From Alloiococcus sp035301245 (GTDB lineage: Bacteria > Bacillota > Bacilli > Lactobacillales > Carnobacteriaceae_A), in NCBI GenBank assembly GCA_035301245.1, contig DATGUS010000085.1, positions 1 through 12,802 of the forward strand: a stretch of 12,802 nt of DNA. Reading direction: 5' to 3'. The notes under the pieces are model-generated. The model did not search any database. It was given only the letters and a program-made list of their open reading frames with translations, and was not told where the DNA came from. Within the stretch, counting starts at the first letter, position 1. Every line of letters begins with the position of its first letter. Shown here piece by piece: positions 1 to 7,326 of this stretch. The position numbers were made by a program, and so were the translations under genes.

Positions 1-1
1 T

Positions 2-874
2 CAATCCGTCAGTTATGCATTAACGACACCTGAAAAAGCGAGCCGCTTTACGACGCGTACAATGACAGATAAAGAAGGTGTGACATTAGATCACCCAATG
101 AGTCTAGATCACCAGACATTACGCCAAAGTATTATTACTGGATTACTAGATGTTGCAAAGTACAATAAAGCTCGTCAAATTAATAATATTAAACTGTTTG
201 AATTAGGTGCAGTATTCAGCAAAGAAGCAGATAACAAGTATCATGAAACTTTACATGTTGGAGGCTTATTAAACGGTCAACTGACTGAAGATTCATGGAG
301 CGAAAAAGCTGTGGCAATTGATTTCTATACCGCAAAAGGTGTGATTGAACAACTCTTGAGCCTGTTAGGCATCGCCAACAAAGTCACTTATAGACCAACA
401 GCAGAAATGAATGAAATGCACCCAGGTCGTACTGCGGAAGTTTATGCTGGTGAACATTACCTTGGTTATGTTGGTCAAGTTCACCCTACAGTAGCTAAAC
501 AATATGACTTGAGTGAAGTGTATGTATTTGAATTAGACTTCATGGCTTTAATTCATGAAGCGAAATTGGTGAAGAAATATCAGTCTATCCCTAAATATCC
601 AGGAACAGCTCGTGATATGGCACTCCTTGTTGATACAACAACAACTCACCAAGAGATTGTTGATATTATTGAAGCGAACTCTTCTAAACTATTGAAGAAT
701 ATTCACTTATTTGACTTGTATGATGGTGAAAATATTGAAGATGGTAAGCAGTCACTGGCTTATTCATTATTCTACCAAAACCCCGAGTCTACATTGAAAG
801 ATAAAGAAGTCGATGCAGAGTTCGAAAAAGTAAAAGAAGCGCTACAAACACAAATTGGAGCGGTAATCCGCTAA
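2..874 (+). CDS. pheT: Phenylalanine--tRNA ligase beta subunit, C-terminal part (5' truncated)
   Basis: The C-terminal 290 or so residues of the beta chain of the alpha2-beta2 phenylalanyl-tRNA synthetase, which charges tRNA-Phe in the cytoplasm. The frame is open to the left edge, so the start and the N-terminal half lie outside the window. The first visible residues (YALTTPEKASRF, then PMSLDHQTLRQSIITGLL) are the conserved core of the synthetase-like domain of PheT, which has lost catalytic residues in this family. From about position 570 onwards (YQSIPKYPGTARDMALLVD to the end) is the ferredoxin-fold anticodon-binding domain (FDX-ACB) that binds tRNA-Phe and always ends the chain, so the 3' end is intact. 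pheS would be expected immediately upstream. The gene is followed by a clear terminator, so it closes its operon. Confidence 0.97.
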   Translation, partial: QSVSYALTTPEKASRFTTRTMTDKEGVTLDHPMSLDHQTLRQSIITGLLDVAKYNKARQINNIKLFELGAVFSKEADNKYHETLHVGGLLNGQLTEDSWSEKAVAIDFYTAKGVIEQLLSLLGIANKVTYRPTAEMNEMHPGRTAEVYAGEHYLGYVGQVHPTVAKQYDLSEVYVFELDFMALIHEAKLVKKYQSIPKYPGTARDMALLVDTTTTHQEIVDIIEANSSKLLKNIHLFDLYDGENIEDGKQSLAYSLFYQNPESTLKDKEVDAEFEKVKEALQTQIGAVIR

Positions 875-900
875 TTCTATTTGAAAATAACTTTAAAAGT

Positions 901-931
901 AAAACTGCAGTTTAACCGCTGCAGTTTTTTT
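901..931 (+). terminator. Rho-independent terminator of pheT
   Basis: A 10-bp stem (AAAACTGCAG at 901-910 paired with CTGCAGTTTT at 919-928), an 8-nt loop, and a run of seven T (925-931). It lies 26 nt after the pheT stop codon and separates pheT from zapA. Confidence 0.9.
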
Positions 932-989
932 GTGAGCAGAATAAAATGAGAAATAACCTCATCTTGTTTCAATTATGGTATAAAAATGA

Positions 990-1018
990 TTGACATCAAA
1001 ATGACACTTTTAATGACA
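990..1018 (+). repeat. Three TGACA direct repeats overlapping the zapA -35 box
   Basis: TGACA occurs at 991-995, 1002-1006 and 1014-1018, each preceded by A or T, at 11- and 12-nt spacing, about one helical turn. The last copy is the proposed -35 box. The spacing would put the copies on one face of the DNA, as in an iterated activator or repressor site, but no known operator was recognised, and AT-rich chance similarity is possible. Confidence 0.4.
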
Positions 1019-1041
1019 CTTAGCTTTATTCGTGATAAAAT
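1013..1041 (+). promoter_or_regulatory. Extended -10 promoter for zapA-cvpA
   Basis: The -35 box is ATGACA (1013-1018, 5/6 to consensus), followed by a 17-nt spacer and the -10 box TAAAAT (1036-1041, 5/6), preceded by the extended element TGA (1033-1035). Transcription would start near 1048, giving a leader of about 28 nt. The -35 is the third copy of an ATGACA-type repeat (see 990-1018). Confidence 0.7.
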
Positions 1042-1075
1042 AGTAGAGAAATTCTGATTTAAGGAGCTGTTTGGT

Positions 1076-1333
1076 GTGTCAAATAAACCTAGTCGCTTTA
1101 AAACAACTATCGATGGCCGTTCTTTTACAATCGTTGGCCGTAAATCTCAAGAACATATGCGTGTAGTTTCTGATTTAATCAATGATGAATTAACAGAACT
1201 GAAAAAAGTGACTCGCAGTTTAGATAACGAAGAACGTGCCATTTTATTAGCAATCAACGCAAAATCAGAACAACTTGAAATGCAAAAGAAAGTTATCGAG
1301 TTAGAAGAAAAACTAAAGAATTTAAGTGAATAA
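1076..1333 (+). CDS. zapA: Cell division protein ZapA
   Basis: An 85-residue ZapA (B. subtilis YshA/ZapA family), a small cytoplasmic protein that binds and bundles FtsZ filaments at mid-cell. The N-terminal half (RFKTTIDGRSFTIVGRKSQEHMRVVSDLINDEL) is the globular ZapA domain. The rest (from about residue 48 to the end) is a charged helix with heptad character, the coiled coil that drives dimer/tetramer formation. The length is normal for the family. The GTG start at 1076 is set by AAGGAG at 1061-1066, 9 nt away. It has its own promoter after the pheT terminator and lies 29 nt upstream of cvpA, so the two are probably co-transcribed. Next to pheT, zapA and cvpA keep the same order as in bacilli. 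Confidence 0.93.
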   Translation: MSNKPSRFKTTIDGRSFTIVGRKSQEHMRVVSDLINDELTELKKVTRSLDNEERAILLAINAKSEQLEMQKKVIELEEKLKNLSE

Positions 1334-1362
1334 GTCACTGTCTATTCAGTTGGAGGTCCCTC

Positions 1363-1938
1363 ATGTTACTTAGTTTATTTATCATTATCGTTTTATTATA
1401 TAGTATCTATATTGGAGTTAAACGCGGCTTAATCTTACAAATTATTCTAAGTATTGGTTTTTATTTATCATTTGGTTTTGCATCTGCGTTTTATTCAGTG
1501 TTATCTAAATATGTTGAACTGATTGTTCCTTACCCTACGCCACAATTAGTTGAGGAAAGTCCATATGCGTTATATGGGTTAGAGCACTTATTTGAACTAC
1601 ATACGCCATTTTATAATGGCCTATCTTTTTTAATGCTCTTTTTCATCGGTTGGTTATTAACACGTTTAGTTGGACGACTACTTGTTTTTGTTTCTGATAT
1701 AGACATTGACGAAAAGATAAGTAACATCGGTGGAGCAGTTTTAAGTTTTTTCGCTCATTATATTGGCTTATTCTTAATTATGTTTTTAGTATCAACATTA
1801 CCGTTTGGGTTTGTTCAAAGACAAATTGAATCCAGTTTTCTAACACGAGCGATCATCACCAAAACCCCCGAATTATCAAAAGAGTTTTACCAACGTTGGG
1901 TTGAGGATGTCGATCCGGAGGACATATCAAATCAATAA
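1363..1938 (+). CDS. cvpA: CvpA family membrane protein
   Basis: A 191-residue membrane protein of the CvpA (colicin V production) family, equivalent by position to B. subtilis YshB. The molecular role is not settled. Hydrophobic segments lie near residues 2-20, 25-48, 85-105 and 120-145, consistent with four membrane helices, and the tail is polar. The N-terminal pattern, a hydrophobic helix followed by the GVKRG-type turn and a second helix, is typical of the family. GGAGG at 1352-1356, 6 nt before the ATG, fixes the start. It is the second gene of the zapA unit and is followed by a hairpin (1951-1979). The polX gene that follows this gene in B. subtilis is missing here. Confidence 0.88.
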   Translation: MLLSLFIIIVLLYSIYIGVKRGLILQIILSIGFYLSFGFASAFYSVLSKYVELIVPYPTPQLVEESPYALYGLEHLFELHTPFYNGLSFLMLFFIGWLLTRLVGRLLVFVSDIDIDEKISNIGGAVLSFFAHYIGLFLIMFLVSTLPFGFVQRQIESSFLTRAIITKTPELSKEFYQRWVEDVDPEDISNQ

Positions 1939-1950
1939 CCGAATGAATAA

Positions 1951-1979
1951 GGCTGTGACAGTTGTCATAGCCTATTTTT
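1951..1979 (+). terminator. Probable terminator after cvpA
   Basis: An imperfect stem, GGCTGTGAC (1951-1959) against GTCATAGCC (1964-1972) with one G-T wobble and a 4-nt loop, followed by TATTTTT. It starts 12 nt after the cvpA stop. The T tract is interrupted by one A, so partial read-through into mutS2 is possible. Confidence 0.7.
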
Positions 1980-2005
1980 CATCAAATCTAAATATAAAAT
2001 ACACT
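1976..2005 (+). promoter_or_regulatory. Weak candidate promoter for mutS2
   Basis: TTTTCA (1976-1981) and TACACT (2000-2005) are separated by 18 nt, each 4/6 to consensus. TATAAA at 1993-1998 is an alternative -10 without a good -35. The support is positional: the site lies between the hairpin after cvpA and the mutS2 start. Confidence 0.3.
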
Positions 2006-2053
2006 GAAATTTAGTCTATTGACCAGGAATCTGATCATAAAGGAGAATCAGTT

Positions 2054-4429
2054 TTGGAAGATATTATAAAAAAATCCATGAATATGCTAGAGTTTCCGAA
2101 AGTGAAGCAACAACTTAGTCAGCATACTATTTCGGAATTAGGTAAGAAGAAAGCGATGGCTATTCAACCAGCCACGAATAAAGATGAGATTATTCGTTTG
2201 TTAAATCAAACGAATGACGGGGTACATCTTTTAAGAATGAAGGCAGGCATTCCGATCACTCCATTTGAAAATATTACGCCTCATTTAAAACGCTTGTCTA
2301 TAGGTGGAGCACTTAGTGGGAATGAAATTGCGAGTATTTACCGAGTGCTAGAGAACGCGAAAGTCATTCAGTCATTCTTTAAAGAAGTTAAGGAAGACGA
2401 TATTATATTAGAGACGTTATATGACTTAAATGAATCGTTAGATCCTATGCCAAGTTTAATGAAAAAAATTGAGTCAGTCCTTGATGAAGATGGGCGAGTA
2501 ATCGATGAAGCAAGTGCAAAACTTAGAGAGATTCGTACTGGGATTCGTCAGGTAGAGAACCGAATTCGTGAGCGATTAGAAAAGATTGTTAGAGGTAGTC
2601 AATCTCGATATTTAACGGATTCGATTATTACTATTCGTAACGACCGCTACGTTATACCAGTGAAAACCGATAGTAAAGGGGTATTTGGTGGGGTGGTTCA
2701 TGATCAGAGTTCAACAGGTCAAACGTTGTTTATCGAACCACAATCTGTTTTAGAACAAAATAACAAGCTGCGTGAATATACCAATCAAGAAAAGAATGAA
2801 GTGACACGTATTTTAGCGGAACTATCCAGTGCGATCACGCCATATCAAAATGAATTAGCATATAATTTAGAGATATTAACAACATTCGATTTTATCGCAG
2901 CGAAAGCTAAGTACAGTCGTGAATTAAATGCTGAATCTCCAATGGTTAGTGAACAAAATCATATTGCGTTATTTCAAGCCAGACACCCTCTAATTGAAGA
3001 ATCGATAGTAGTACCAAATGATATTATTATTGGTGAAGCGTATAAAACAATTATCGTTACCGGACCTAACACGGGTGGTAAAACTGTTGTTTTAAAAACG
3101 TTAGGTTTACTCCAATTAATGGGGCAATCAGGTCTTCATATTCCAGTAGGTAAAGAGAGTTCCATTGGAGTCTTTACAAAATGGTTTGCCGATATTGGTG
3201 ATGAGCAATCGATTGAACAAAGTCTGTCAACATTCTCATCTCATATGACAAATATCGTTTCCATTTTAGAACATATTGATGAACAAACATTAATTGTCTT
3301 AGACGAATTAGGTGCCGGAACCGATCCACAAGAAGGAGCAGCCTTAGCAATAGCTATGCTTGACTATATTGCAGCAAAAGGTAGTACAGTTGTTATTACA
3401 TCACACTACCCCGAGCTTAAAGCTTATGGCTATGATCGCCCACAAACTCAAAATGCAAGTATGGAGTTTGACGTCGATACTTTAAGTCCGACGTACAAAT
3501 TACTTTTAGGGATCCCTGGACGAAGTAATGCGTTTGAAATTGCGAGACGTCTCGGTTTATTTGAAGAGATTATTGATTCATCGAAACAATTGATGAGCGG
3601 TGACACACAGAACGTCAACGATATGATCGAAGACTTAGATGCAAAACGCCAGTCATATAATGAACTAAATGAAGCAGCTAGAAAAGAGTATTTAGAAGCA
3701 GAAAAATTGCATAGAGATCTTAAAAACTTTTACAAAGAGTATGAAAATCGATCGAACGAGTTAGAAGAGAAGGCAAAAGAAAAAGCTAACGCCATTATCG
3801 AAAAAGCAGAACAAAAAGCAGATAAGATTATTAATGAATTAAGACAAAAACAACTGGATAGCGGTCGTCAAGATGGCGTAAAAGAACACGAATTTATCGA
3901 TGCGAAATCTAGACTTTCAAACTTAAAACATGAAAAAGAACACTTAAAACAAAATAAGGTACTTCAGAAAGAGAAGCAGAAAAAAGATTTTGCGGTGGGG
4001 GACGATGTTCATGTGATCAGCTTTGACCAACGTGGAACATTAGTCGAAAGATCTGGTCATAAAGAATGGGTTGTTCAAATGGGCATGCTCAAGATGAAAA
4101 TCAAAGAAAAAGAGATGACTTTACTTGAGAAAGAGAAGAAAGCACAGCAGCGAACAACCACTGTCCGTGCTTCAGTTGGTTCTGTTCCGACAGAGATTGA
4201 CTTAAGAGGTGAACGAGCAGCTGAAGCAGTGAACCAATTAGATAAATATATCGATCAAGCCTTGCTTGCTAACTACGAACGAGTGACCATAATACATGGA
4301 ATGGGTACTGGTGCTGTTCGAAAAGCGGTTAAAGATTACTTGAAGAAACATAATCAAGTCAAATCATATAATGATGCACCAGCAAACCAAGGTGGTAATG
4401 GCGCAACAATTGTGACATTTAAATCTTGA
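2054..4429 (+). CDS. mutS2: MutS2 family ATPase with Smr endonuclease domain
   Basis: A 791-residue MutS2 (B. subtilis MutS2/MutSB, about 785 residues). In B. subtilis this paralogue senses collided ribosomes and splits them; in other bacteria it was described as binding branched DNA and suppressing recombination. It lacks the mismatch-recognition domain of MutS. The order seen is: helical core domains (1-320), Walker A GPNTGGKT at 337-344, the STFSSHM loop at 392-398, Walker B with LDELGAGTD from 416, a long charged coiled coil (about 520-640), a KOW-like beta region (about 648-690), and a C-terminal Smr domain with DLRG at 716-719 and HGMGTGAVR at 748-756. All ATPase and Smr motifs are intact. 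The TTG start at 2054 is preferred because AAAGGAG (2039-2045) sits 8 nt upstream; the next in-frame ATG codons lack such a site. trxA follows without a visible terminator. Confidence 0.95.
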   Translation: MEDIIKKSMNMLEFPKVKQQLSQHTISELGKKKAMAIQPATNKDEIIRLLNQTNDGVHLLRMKAGIPITPFENITPHLKRLSIGGALSGNEIASIYRVLENAKVIQSFFKEVKEDDIILETLYDLNESLDPMPSLMKKIESVLDEDGRVIDEASAKLREIRTGIRQVENRIRERLEKIVRGSQSRYLTDSIITIRNDRYVIPVKTDSKGVFGGVVHDQSSTGQTLFIEPQSVLEQNNKLREYTNQEKNEVTRILAELSSAITPYQNELAYNLEILTTFDFIAAKAKYSRELNAESPMVSEQNHIALFQARHPLIEESIVVPNDIIIGEAYKTIIVTGPNTGGKTVVLKTLGLLQLMGQSGLHIPVGKESSIGVFTKWFADIGDEQSIEQSLSTFSSHMTNIVSILEHIDEQTLIVLDELGAGTDPQEGAALAIAMLDYIAAKGSTVVITSHYPELKAYGYDRPQTQNASMEFDVDTLSPTYKLLLGIPGRSNAFEIARRLGLFEEIIDSSKQLMSGDTQNVNDMIEDLDAKRQSYNELNEAARKEYLEAEKLHRDLKNFYKEYENRSNELEEKAKEKANAIIEKAEQKADKIINELRQKQLDSGRQDGVKEHEFIDAKSRLSNLKHEKEHLKQNKVLQKEKQKKDFAVGDDVHVISFDQRGTLVERSGHKEWVVQMGMLKMKIKEKEMTLLEKEKKAQQRTTTVRASVGSVPTEIDLRGERAAEAVNQLDKYIDQALLANYERVTIIHGMGTGAVRKAVKDYLKKHNQVKSYNDAPANQGGNGATIVTFKS

Positions 4430-4442
4430 ACGGTTTAAAAAT

Positions 4443-4471
4443 TAGAAAACAAAAAAATATTGTGATAAACT
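4443..4471 (+). promoter_or_regulatory. Candidate extended -10 promoter for trxA
   Basis: TAGAAA (4443-4448, 4/6), a 17-nt spacer, and TAAACT (4466-4471) preceded by TGA (4463-4465). The predicted start point is near 4478, giving a leader of about 38 nt. It could add to read-through from mutS2, since no terminator is visible between the two genes. Confidence 0.5.
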
Positions 4472-4515
4472 AAAACCATTCAACAATTTAAAAACATTCT
4501 TAGGAGGAAAATAGA

Positions 4516-4824
4516 GTGGTTAAAGCTATTACAGATGCAGAATTTAAAGATGCAACAGATTCAGGCCTAGTCCTAGTAGACTTTTGGGCAACTTGGTGTG
4601 GACCATGTAAAATGCAATCTCCAGTAATTGAAGAATTATCTGAAGAAATGAGTGACGTTGAATTTTTTAAAGTAGACGTTGATGAAAACAAAGAGACAGC
4701 ACAAGAATTTGGAATAATGAGTATCCCAACTCTCTTAATCAAAAAAGATGGCGAAGTTGTCGATAAATTAGTTGGGTTCCATAGTAAGGACCAATTAGCT
4801 GAAGTTTTAAACAAAAATAAATAA
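4516..4824 (+). CDS. trxA: Thioredoxin
   Basis: A 102-residue classical thioredoxin, the cytoplasmic dithiol that reduces protein disulfides and donates electrons to enzymes such as ribonucleotide reductase and peroxidases. The active site is WCGPC with Cys28 and Cys31, preceded by the conserved DFWA (22-25). The cis-proline is Pro71 in SIPT, and the closing glycine lies in LVGFHSKDQL. The length is that of a single-domain TrxA. The GTG start follows AGGAGG (4502-4507) by 8 nt, a strong site consistent with high expression. It lies 86 nt after mutS2 and ends at a strong terminator. A partner thioredoxin reductase is not in this window; the flavoprotein downstream is not one (see 4968-6443). 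Confidence 0.96.
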   Translation: MVKAITDAEFKDATDSGLVLVDFWATWCGPCKMQSPVIEELSEEMSDVEFFKVDVDENKETAQEFGIMSIPTLLIKKDGEVVDKLVGFHSKDQLAEVLNKNK

Positions 4825-4838
4825 TTTAATCAATATTG

Positions 4839-4877
4839 AAAGTAGCACTAGCCAATAGTGGTTAGTGCTACTTTTTT
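4839..4877 (+). terminator. Rho-independent terminator of trxA
   Basis: A 12-bp perfect stem (AAAGTAGCACTA at 4839-4850 with TAGTGCTACTTT at 4863-4874), extended by GCC/GGT including one wobble, a short loop, and a T run (4872-4877). It separates trxA from the flavoprotein gene. Confidence 0.93.
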
Positions 4878-4905
4878 ATTTTAAACAAACTTAGTAGTGG
4901 CCAAC

Positions 4906-4935
4906 TTATAAAAATTAATTATAATATGTTAAAAT
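4906..4935 (+). promoter_or_regulatory. Candidate promoter for the FAD/NAD(P)-binding protein gene
   Basis: TAAAAT (4930-4935) carries the extended element TGT (4927-4929), with a poor -35 (TTATAA, 4906-4911, 18-nt spacer). A perfect TATAAT at 4920-4925 is an alternative -10 but has no recognisable -35. One of the two probably drives the gene, since a terminator lies just upstream. Confidence 0.4.
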
Positions 4936-4967
4936 AGAATAGCTAATACTATGAATGAGGTGCTGTT

Positions 4968-6443
4968 GTGGAAGTTGCAATTATAGGATTTGGAACAAGT
5001 GGCGTGAATGTCTTACGCCAATTAGTCAACCATATAGAACAACTAGATATTAAAAAAATATACATTATTCAAGATAAAATAGAGCAGTTCGCTAAAGGTC
5101 TACCTTATCAGACAGATCATGAAGCACTGAAACTAAATGTGTTTCCAAAATTTATGTCAATGAATCCCGATGAAGAACAAGAATTTGAAAATTATTTAAA
5201 TGAACGTGGCGTATTCTTTAAATCTGATGACTACTTACCACGAAAAATATTTGGAGAGTATAGTCATTTTCTATATGAACAACTCGTTGAAAAAAATATT
5301 GACGTTGAAATAATAAACCAAGAAGTTGTAAAAATTATTATGGAAGATGAAATGTATCGTGTGATCTACAAAAATAAGGCGTCAATCTTAGTTGATTCTG
5401 TTCAACTAACCATTGGTCACGTTGCTTATAACGATCCGTATCAACTTAAAGGCTATGATAACTTTATTTATAACCCATATCCAGTTGTAGAAAAATTAAA
5501 CATGATTCGTCCAGAACATAAAGTAGCAGTTATTGGCTCTGGATTAAGTGCGCTTGATATTATGATGTATCTAAAGCGAGATGATGAGGATCGTCCTTTA
5601 GATATGTTTTCATTAGAAGGATTGGCTAGAACTGTGCGTGGTCACAACTATCAAGATAAAATAGACTTAGAGTACGTTTCAGCAGAAAAATTAGCAGCCT
5701 TTGCAGATCAGTTAGACCGACCGTTAACTGCGAATGATATTATGGGGCAATTCAAAAAAGAAGTGGAGACTCATGACGTCGATTTTAACTACTTCTGGTA
5801 TGAGCGAAATAATAACCAAGTCAAAACGCTACAAAAAGATTTCGAACAAATGACAGAGCTGAATACCTTACAAAGCATAGTCATGGCTTTTAAAAATGAT
5901 CTTAATCCAACATGGGCTCGTTTATCAGAAAAAGAAAAAGGTTTATTTATGAAGAATTATAACGAAAAATTATCAATTTATGGTGCTCCAATACCAGCGA
6001 GTCGCGCCAAAGAAATACTTAATTTTACTAAAAAAGGAACTCTACGCATTATTGGTAACTCAGAAAAAATTAACTGGATTGAAGAAAAAGAATCATTTAG
6101 TGTAGTAGCAGATTCAGTAGTTTACGAAGACTACGATTATATTATTAATGCGACAGGCCAGAACGTTGTCATTAACAAATGTATGGCGCTTCAGTCAACT
6201 TTAATTAAGCAATTAGTCAATGATAACATGGCTGAGCCTTATGACTTCGGTGGCTTTAAAACCAAGTACCCAAGTTTTAGTTTAATTCACCCTGAAAAAG
6301 GGCCACTTCCCTTATTTAAAGTATATGGTCAGTTGTCAAGTGGCATCGATCTATACAATAATTCAATTGCTAAATTAACAGCCAGTACAAAATTAGGCAC
6401 GGAAGAAATGGTCAAGTGGTATTCAAATTTAAAATTGTTATAA
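4968..6443 (+). CDS. FAD/NAD(P)-binding protein of unknown substrate
   Basis: A 491-residue predicted flavoprotein, probably of the NAD_binding_9-like FAD/NAD(P)-binding family found in many lactic acid bacteria; no substrate is known to me. A dinucleotide-binding loop opens the protein (VAIIGFGTSG, glycines at 7, 9 and 12), a second one lies at 190-195 (VIGSGLSALD), and INATGQN at 393-399 resembles the ATG motif that closes the FAD site in monooxygenase-like flavoproteins. No signal peptide or membrane helix is seen, so it is likely cytoplasmic. The only cysteine is at about 405, so it cannot carry the CxxC redox pair of thioredoxin reductase despite following trxA. The GTG start has GAGG (4957-4960) 7 nt upstream. 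It sits alone between the trxA terminator and the murI promoters. The fold is likely; the function is unknown. Confidence 0.75.
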   Translation: MEVAIIGFGTSGVNVLRQLVNHIEQLDIKKIYIIQDKIEQFAKGLPYQTDHEALKLNVFPKFMSMNPDEEQEFENYLNERGVFFKSDDYLPRKIFGEYSHFLYEQLVEKNIDVEIINQEVVKIIMEDEMYRVIYKNKASILVDSVQLTIGHVAYNDPYQLKGYDNFIYNPYPVVEKLNMIRPEHKVAVIGSGLSALDIMMYLKRDDEDRPLDMFSLEGLARTVRGHNYQDKIDLEYVSAEKLAAFADQLDRPLTANDIMGQFKKEVETHDVDFNYFWYERNNNQVKTLQKDFEQMTELNTLQSIVMAFKNDLNPTWARLSEKEKGLFMKNYNEKLSIYGAPIPASRAKEILNFTKKGTLRIIGNSEKINWIEEKESFSVVADSVVYEDYDYIINATGQNVVINKCMALQSTLIKQLVNDNMAEPYDFGGFKTKYPSFSLIHPEKGPLPLFKVYGQLSSGIDLYNNSIAKLTASTKLGTEEMVKWYSNLKLL

Positions 6444-6464
6444 TGTTAAGTTATTTGATATACT
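6435..6464 (+). promoter_or_regulatory. Promoter region for the murI operon
   Basis: Two extended -10 elements are visible. TGT-TATAAT (6436-6444) is a perfect hexamer that overlaps the stop codon of the upstream gene, but it has no -35. TGA-TATACT (6456-6464) has TTGTTA (6435-6440, 4/6) 18 nt upstream. The second would start transcription near 6471, downstream of the ATG at 6469, which supports placing the murI start at 6499. Confidence 0.55.
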
Positions 6465-6498
6465 TGAAATGTTAAAAATCATGAAAAGGAAAATGGTT

Positions 6499-7326
6499 AT
6501 GTATGATAGAGGAATCGGATTTATAGATTCTGGGGTTGGTGGATTAACCGTCGTCAAAGAAGCGATGAAGCAACTACCTAATGAAAAATTTTATTATTTA
6601 GGAGACACAGCAAGATGTCCATATGGGCCGCGTTCTGAAGAAGAAGTTAAACAATTTTCTTTTGAACTGGCTCATTTCCTAGTAAAAAAACATGATATAA
6701 AAATGCTGGTCATTGCTTGTAATACAGCAACGGCGGCCTCTTTAAATGATTTAAAGAAAGAGTTGGATATACCTGTTATTGGTGTTATTTTACCAGGTAG
6801 TCGAGCTGCGATTAAGACGTCAAAGAATGGTCATATCGCAGTCATTGGAACGGAAGGGACTATTAACTCAGATCAGTATTCAAAAGAATTACTCCGAAAG
6901 AATAATGAGTTAAATATTACAAGCCTGAGTTGTCCAAAGTTTGCTTCAATGGTAGAAAAGAACTCACACCATTCGCCTATTGCCAAGAGAATTGTTCGTG
7001 AGTCATTACTACCATTAAAAAATAACCCGATGGATACACTTATTTTAGGCTGTACTCATTATCCATTAATTAAACACCTTATCCAAAACGTCGTGGGACC
7101 TAATGTAGAATTAATCGACTCAGGTGCTGAGACAATTAATGAGGTTAGCGTGCTGCTGGATTATTATGATTTAACGAACTATAATCATCACCCGGATATA
7201 AAACATATCTTTTATACAACAGGGGACCAAAAGCAATTTTATACAATTGCAAGAGAGTGGTTGAATAAATCAAACTTTGATGTGAAACACATTGATTTAA
7301 AGGAGTTGCAGGTAGAAAATGACTAA
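6499..7326 (+). CDS. murI: Glutamate racemase
   Basis: A 275-residue glutamate racemase (MurI/RacE) that interconverts L- and D-glutamate in the cytoplasm, supplying D-Glu for the second step of peptidoglycan stem-peptide synthesis. The catalytic pair is Cys74 (IACNTATAA) and Cys185 (GCTHYP), with Asp10 in GFIDSGVGGLTVV and His187. The spacing is that of Bacillus RacE, and the length is normal. The frame opens upstream at ATG 6469 and also has ATG 6493. The start at 6499 is chosen because AAAAGGA (6484-6490) lies 8 nt before it, only 2 nt before 6493, and nothing usable lies before 6469. The downstream rdgB start overlaps by 8 nt, indicating translational coupling. It is the first gene of a four-gene unit. 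Confidence 0.95.
   Translation: MYDRGIGFIDSGVGGLTVVKEAMKQLPNEKFYYLGDTARCPYGPRSEEEVKQFSFELAHFLVKKHDIKMLVIACNTATAASLNDLKKELDIPVIGVILPGSRAAIKTSKNGHIAVIGTEGTINSDQYSKELLRKNNELNITSLSCPKFASMVEKNSHHSPIAKRIVRESLLPLKNNPMDTLILGCTHYPLIKHLIQNVVGPNVELIDSGAETINEVSVLLDYYDLTNYNHHPDIKHIFYTTGDQKQFYTIAREWLNKSNFDVKHIDLKELQVEND

Noticed and set aside
990..1016. Perfect TTGACA (990-995) as the zapA -35 box
   Set aside because: The only -10-like hexamer at a fitting distance is TAATGA at 1011-1016 with a 15-nt spacer, which is poor. The ATGACA / TGATAAAAT pair downstream is better spaced and nearer the gene.
4500..4814. A 104-codon open frame on the minus strand opposite trxA
   Set aside because: It is antisense to a strongly supported thioredoxin, has low-complexity Ser/Thr/Leu composition and no ribosome site; it is a shadow of trxA codon usage.
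4968..6443. Thioredoxin reductase, because it follows trxA
   Set aside because: There is no CxxC motif (a single cysteine), the length is about 490 rather than about 310 residues, and it is separated from trxA by a strong terminator.
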